A DNA stretch of 64,000 bases. Origin: Nocardia sp. BMG111209. Lineage in GTDB: Bacteria > Actinomycetota > Actinomycetes > Mycobacteriales > Mycobacteriaceae. The translations under genes and the position numbers were made by a program. Shown piece by piece: positions 60,427-64,000 of this stretch. Location of the stretch: assembly GCF_000381925.1 (NCBI RefSeq), contig NZ_KB907308.1, positions 1,488,001 to 1,552,000 of the forward strand, written 5' to 3'. Positions within the stretch are counted from its first letter, which is position 1; the number at the start of each line of letters is the position of its first letter. The notes below the pieces were generated by a model that saw nothing but the letters and a program-made list of their open reading frames with translations, ran no database searches and was not told the origin of the DNA.

Positions 60427-60507
60427 ACTCCGGATCGTATCCGGCGCGGGCCGCAAAACGGTGAATTACATTCCCAGCAGCGGGAAGTCGATCAGCCCGG
60501 AAACGCG

Positions 60508-60882
60508 TCAGCGCTTTTTCTCGGCAGTCACAAAATACTCCGGCGGCACGTCGAACACCCGAGCCAGTGCGATGATCAAATCGAGCCGCGGTATCGCTTC
60601 CCCGTGAATGAGCCGATACAGACCCGATTGCGAGACAGGCACATCCGGGTACGCCAGCTCCAGATGCTGTGCCAGCGAATACAACGTCAGCGATCGAGTC
60701 GAGCCGTCCTCGGTGGACACCACCGATTCGGCGATCAATTCCGAGAGGCGACTGGAGAATACGGCGGCAGCGGCCTGCCGAGGGCTGAGTGCGTCCGCGC
60801 CGCCGCGATTCTCGAGGACACCGGGCGAATCATCCAGTGCGCCTTCCGGCTGCGAGAATTCCGATTCCACATTGATCAACAT
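60508..60882 (-). CDS. Small XRE/EspR-like HTH regulator
   Basis: 124 residues. The C-terminal half is an XRE-type HTH: SLAQHLELAYPDVPVSQSGL, then YRLIHGEAIPRLDLIIALAR and VFDVPPEYFVT. The ending matches EspR and related regulators near ESX loci, in which an N-terminal HTH reads similarly (…SxLRxGxRxNPS…ALAxFFxVxxxYF). The ATG overlaps the eccE stop by one base (TAATG at 60880-60884), so it is co-translated with eccE. A role in tuning ESX expression or nucleoid binding is inferred from family and position. Confidence 0.82.
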   Translation of the reverse strand: MLINVESEFSQPEGALDDSPGVLENRGGADALSPRQAAAAVFSSRLSELIAESVVSTEDGSTRSLTLYSLAQHLELAYPDVPVSQSGLYRLIHGEAIPRLDLIIALARVFDVPPEYFVTAEKKR

Positions 60883-62624
60883 TACTGTCCCATCACCCGT
60901 GCCGGCGGGCGGTCTGCGAGCGGTACGGTCGGCGCACTTCCCAGTGCGGGCGGAAAGCCCTCGGCAGTGGGCTGTCCCGCACCCGGCCCGGCGCCCGAGT
61001 CGAAATAGCGTGTCTCGCCGTGTGGTTCGATCAGATCCACCCGCACGGTGCGCATCGGGATGCGCACATCCACGGCAGCCCGGTCGACCTGGGTGATCAG
61101 CAGATCGGCCGCCCGCCGCGGCGGGGTGTCGGGATCGCTGATGGTCACCGTGGTCTGTGCCCCCGACGTGCGCGGGGTCATCTGATCGAAGACGGTGATC
61201 GTCGGCGGTTCGAAGCCGTCCGAGTTCCCGCCCTGTGCGGGATCGGGGGCCAGGCGCAGGGCATTGGGATCCCCCACCGCGGACACCAGCTGCCACCATC
61301 GTTGCGGCCGCGCGGAGTGCACCTCCACCTCCGCGCCCACGATCATCGCCCGCAACACGATCTGTTGTGCCACGGCCAGCTCCGCGTGCACGTCGATCGA
61401 GCGGCGGCGCGGGTTGAACCGGGACGGGTCGTACAGCGGCAGCGCCAGCGTATGCCGCGGATGGCCGCTGATCGCGCCGAGGATCTGCCCGTTCGGGCCG
61501 ATCGGGATCAGCAGTTCCGGCAGGACGTCGTCCGGGATGATGTCGGCCCCGGACTCGTCGCGCGGCAGGTCCCGCACCGAGACGGTGGTCGGCAACGTGG
61601 CCCGCAACGCCTGCGACTGCTGCCCGCGCAGTGGCCGCAGATAGTCCGGCAGCTCGTCCAGCGGCGGGCCGACATAGCGCACCAGCACCCGCGGCGCCGC
61701 CTCCGCCGGGCCGCCGGCCGGCAGGCTGATGACCACGGTGGTCCAGCCCCGGTTCCAGGTCCAGCAGTCCTCCAGCCCCAGGCCGCCGAGCCGGTGCCAG
61801 TCGACGACACCGGTCGTCACGACCCGGTTGGGGACCGGCGGCTCCAGCCGGTTCCAGCGCTCGCGCAGATCCGAGGGTTCGATCCCGGCGTGCAGCAGCC
61901 GCGTCGCGTCGCGCAGTTCGTCGGCGGGCAGTTGCTGCGCGGCGATACCGTGCTCGCGCAATCGCGACGCGATCCGGACGGCCGCGGTGGCCAGCGCCTT
62001 GGGCGCCACGGTCGCCACCGGCCCGCGCCGGGACAGGACGGCCAGATTCCGCTCCTGATCCAGGCGCACCACCAGCCAGGTCAGCCGGTGCCCGATCACC
62101 GGCTGCGCACCGATCAGCTGGTCGTACAGCATGCTGTAGCTGCCGGTCGGCCGGACGCGCCGGCCGGTGGTGACGATGTCGATGTCGAGCTCGATGCCGT
62201 ACTGCTCGCGCAGCGGCAGCAACAGATCCACCGGCACCGTGTCCTCGGTGTAGATGGTCTCCTCGGCGATCACCGTGGGCAGATCCAGATCCGGCGCCAG
62301 CTGGATCATCGCGATGAGCACATCGCCGTCGGCACCGATACCGCAGGTACCGGCGGCGACCTCGACATCCACCAGTCGCGGTGGCGCGGCGCGAGCGACC
62401 GCGCGGGCCTGGAGGCCGAATCGGAATGCGGCCCGGTCGAGCAGCCAGCGCAGGGTCGTGCGCCCGGCGATCGGAACCGTCACCAGGAGCACGGCCACAC
62501 CCACCACGGCCGGCCCGATGTACCACAACGGCCGGCCCCACATCGCCGTGATCAGCAGGCTGCCGGCCAGCACCACCACCGTGAACGGCAATCGCTCGCC
62601 GGCACGCGGACTCGCGGAACTCAA
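60882..62624 (-). CDS. eccE: Type VII secretion core protein EccE
   Basis: 580 residues from a TTG at 62624 (GGAGG 8 bases upstream; its TTGA overlaps the mycP stop). A GTG at 62645 is the longer alternative. Two N-terminal membrane helices (TVVVLAGSLLITAMW and IGPAVVGVAVLLVTVP) are followed by the cytosolic/peripheral EccE domain (FGLQARAVARAAPPRLVDVE, TYTEDT-like loop, LTWLVVRLDQERNLAVLSRR). EccE forms the outer edge of the ESX membrane complex and binds the mycosin side. It lies between mycP and an EspR-like gene, the usual order at the end of an ESX locus. Which ESX type cannot be decided without eccB, eccC and eccD. Confidence 0.88.
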   Translation of the reverse strand: MSSASPRAGERLPFTVVVLAGSLLITAMWGRPLWYIGPAVVGVAVLLVTVPIAGRTTLRWLLDRAAFRFGLQARAVARAAPPRLVDVEVAAGTCGIGADGDVLIAMIQLAPDLDLPTVIAEETIYTEDTVPVDLLLPLREQYGIELDIDIVTTGRRVRPTGSYSMLYDQLIGAQPVIGHRLTWLVVRLDQERNLAVLSRRGPVATVAPKALATAAVRIASRLREHGIAAQQLPADELRDATRLLHAGIEPSDLRERWNRLEPPVPNRVVTTGVVDWHRLGGLGLEDCWTWNRGWTTVVISLPAGGPAEAAPRVLVRYVGPPLDELPDYLRPLRGQQSQALRATLPTTVSVRDLPRDESGADIIPDDVLPELLIPIGPNGQILGAISGHPRHTLALPLYDPSRFNPRRRSIDVHAELAVAQQIVLRAMIVGAEVEVHSARPQRWWQLVSAVGDPNALRLAPDPAQGGNSDGFEPPTITVFDQMTPRTSGAQTTVTISDPDTPPRRAADLLITQVDRAAVDVRIPMRTVRVDLIEPHGETRYFDSGAGPGAGQPTAEGFPPALGSAPTVPLADRPPARVMGQ

Positions 62625-63985
62625 CGCGCCCACCTCCGCTGCCACCGGCCCACACCCAGGCCCAAGACCAGCGCCGCGAACGCCACCGCGGCGGACACCG
62701 CGAGCGGCCGCCGGTCCGGTGGTCGTGGTGGCGTCGGAAGTGACAGCAGCTCACCGCGATTCAGGCCCGCGGGCGGCTGCGGCGGAGTGCGATAGCTCAA
62801 CGCCGCCACCGGATCGATGACGCCCGTGCCGACGGTGTTGTCGACGCCCCGAGCCGGCGCGTGCGCGCTGGCCTCCAGCCGCGCGACGATCTCGGTCGGG
62901 CTCTCGCTGGGGTAGCGCGAGCGCAGCAGCGCCGCCACGCCGGCGACATAGGCGGCGGCGAACGACGCGCCGCCGACCGGGACCAGTTTGTCCCCGCCGC
63001 CGACCGCGTTGATCAGGCCACCGCCGCCGGGGCCGAGCGATTCGATGCCGGTGCCGGGCGCGGCGACCGCAACCCACGGCCCGGTCAGCGTGTCCGGCAC
63101 CGCGGAGCCGGTTGCCGTGGTGAATCCGACGGTGAGCACATCGGAATAGAACCAGCCCGGCGCCGAGAGGGTCTGCACGCCCGTCCAGTTCCGCCGGTCG
63201 GTGGGACGACTCGGATCGATGTCCGGATTCTGTTCGCAGCCACTGCTTCCCGTGTTGCCGGCGCCGGCGACGATCAGCGCCCCGCGCAATCGGCTCGCGT
63301 AACCGACGGCGGCGGACAGCACCGACTGGTCCACCGGCTGTGCGGCGCCCACACAGACCGGTAGCGACACCGTGATCACCTGGGCGCCGAGGTTCGCCGC
63401 GTGGGTGACTGCCCTGGCCAGGGTCCGGATGTCCATCGAAAGCTGCTGGGCCGGATCCGAACCCGGCGACTGTTCGAGGCTGAAGGCGCCGGACCGGTAG
63501 CGGATGGAGATGAGCTGAGCGTCCGGAGCCACTCCGCTGAACCCGTCGGCGGGATCCGTTCCGGCGCCGATGATCCCGGCCACCAGCGTGCCGTGCGCAT
63601 CGCAGTCCGACAGCCCGTCGCCGCCGGCCGCGACATAGTCGCCACCGCCGACCAGATTGGGCAGCCGGGGATTCGGGCCGACCCCGGTGTCGATCACCGC
63701 GACGGTGACGCCCGCCCCACGGGAAAGGGCGCGGGCCTGTGCGAGATTCAACATCCGTTCCGGCGGCGGGGCCTGTTGCAGATCGCTGTCCGGCAGCACG
63801 CCGGTGACCAGGCAACCCTTGTCCTGCTTCGTCGGCTGTTCGGGACCGGGCGCACCGTCCGGCGGGATGACACCCACCACCACCTGCGGCGGATTCACCG
63901 CGAGCGCGGGTGCGGACGCGACCGTGACCAGCGCGCACGCGGCCGCCGTGCACACGGCCACACGCAGGCCGTGACCTGTTCTCAT
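62621..63985 (-). CDS. mycP: Mycosin, type VII secretion-associated subtilisin-like protease
   Basis: 454 residues. A signal peptide (about 1-29, AVCTAAACALVTVASAPALA) is followed by an N-terminal extension and then the S8 triad: Asp99 (VAVIDTGVG), His131 (DAHGTLVAGIIG) and Ser341 (GGASFAAAYVAG), with oxyanion Asn244 (GAGNTGSSG). A C-terminal membrane helix (AVSAAVAFAALVLGLGVG, about 426-443) anchors it. This is the standard MycP layout. Mycosins cap the periplasmic side of the ESX complex and cleave some substrates. The start ATG 63985 is close to the window edge, so the upstream ESX genes (probably eccD) are outside. Confidence 0.93.
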   Translation of the reverse strand: MRTGHGLRVAVCTAAACALVTVASAPALAVNPPQVVVGVIPPDGAPGPEQPTKQDKGCLVTGVLPDSDLQQAPPPERMLNLAQARALSRGAGVTVAVIDTGVGPNPRLPNLVGGGDYVAAGGDGLSDCDAHGTLVAGIIGAGTDPADGFSGVAPDAQLISIRYRSGAFSLEQSPGSDPAQQLSMDIRTLARAVTHAANLGAQVITVSLPVCVGAAQPVDQSVLSAAVGYASRLRGALIVAGAGNTGSSGCEQNPDIDPSRPTDRRNWTGVQTLSAPGWFYSDVLTVGFTTATGSAVPDTLTGPWVAVAAPGTGIESLGPGGGGLINAVGGGDKLVPVGGASFAAAYVAGVAALLRSRYPSESPTEIVARLEASAHAPARGVDNTVGTGVIDPVAALSYRTPPQPPAGLNRGELLSLPTPPRPPDRRPLAVSAAVAFAALVLGLGVGRWQRRWAR

Positions 63986-64000
63986 CAGATGGCTCGCATG

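Noticed and set aside
60508..62754. 748-codon minus-strand frame containing the EspR-like gene at its end
   Set aside because: The first 620 codons are a shadow of eccE in another frame. Only the last 124 codons, from ATG 60882, form the real HTH gene.

Overview
The window is high-GC actinobacterial DNA. A type VII secretion (ESX) core, a PknG kinase with an N-terminal rubredoxin, and a 180-kDa-class NAD-glutamate dehydrogenase together suggest a mycolic-acid-containing genus, most likely Nocardia. This is an inference from gene content only. Almost everything is on the minus strand, so reading order runs from high to low coordinates.

Positions 1-40797 (64% of the window) are one uninterrupted minus-strand reading frame. 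It starts at an ATG at 40797 and is still open at base 1, giving at least 13,599 codons (about 1.4 MDa). The frame contains no stop, and every other reading frame in the region is a shadow. The protein is strongly modular. In order it has a WXG100/CpnT-like N-terminal domain, a disordered linker, a complete SecA-like ATPase motor (both nucleotide-binding folds), and two LuxR/GerE-like HTH copies. Next come a papain-like toxin-type domain (Cys-His-Asp), an MFS-permease-like membrane domain, and a second papain-like domain. About 21 kb of reshuffled repeat modules follows, then a third papain-like domain, a long unassigned stretch, a domain with a GISGS...HHHTVYEF pattern, and two tandem zincin-like domains. 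The first zincin copy has lost its HExxH and the second keeps HELTH. I regard this as the main discovery candidate: a giant, self-contained multi-enzyme protein probably linked to type VII secretion.

Immediately upstream (40981-42054) is a phage-tail-lysozyme-type muramidase without a Sec signal, probably a cell-wall-opening partner. Divergent to it is a small secreted repeat protein (42234-42674). Then follow a LuxR-type ATPase regulator, a RibD/DHFR-fold reductase, a secreted four-cysteine protein, a MerR regulator and a DUF1707 membrane protein.

From 48 to 58.4 kb lies a glutamate/amino-acid block: pknG, an AnsP-like permease, an SPFH/zinc-ribbon protein and NAD-glutamate dehydrogenase. 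In mycobacteria PknG controls this dehydrogenase through GarA, so the clustering makes functional sense. From 58.5 kb to the right edge is a minus-strand run: mycP, eccE, a small EspR-like HTH gene, a discoidin-type membrane protein and a zinc-ribbon membrane protein. The ESX locus continues beyond the right edge.

A 20-bp near-palindrome (GTACCGY-N6-RCGGCAC) occurs five times between 42 and 58.5 kb, always in an intergenic region 43-98 bp before a start codon. It lies upstream of the muramidase/giant-protein operon and the divergent secreted protein, the four-Cys secreted protein, the permease, the SPFH protein and the glutamate dehydrogenase. It looks like an operator shared by a local regulon that ties the giant-protein locus to the glutamate block.
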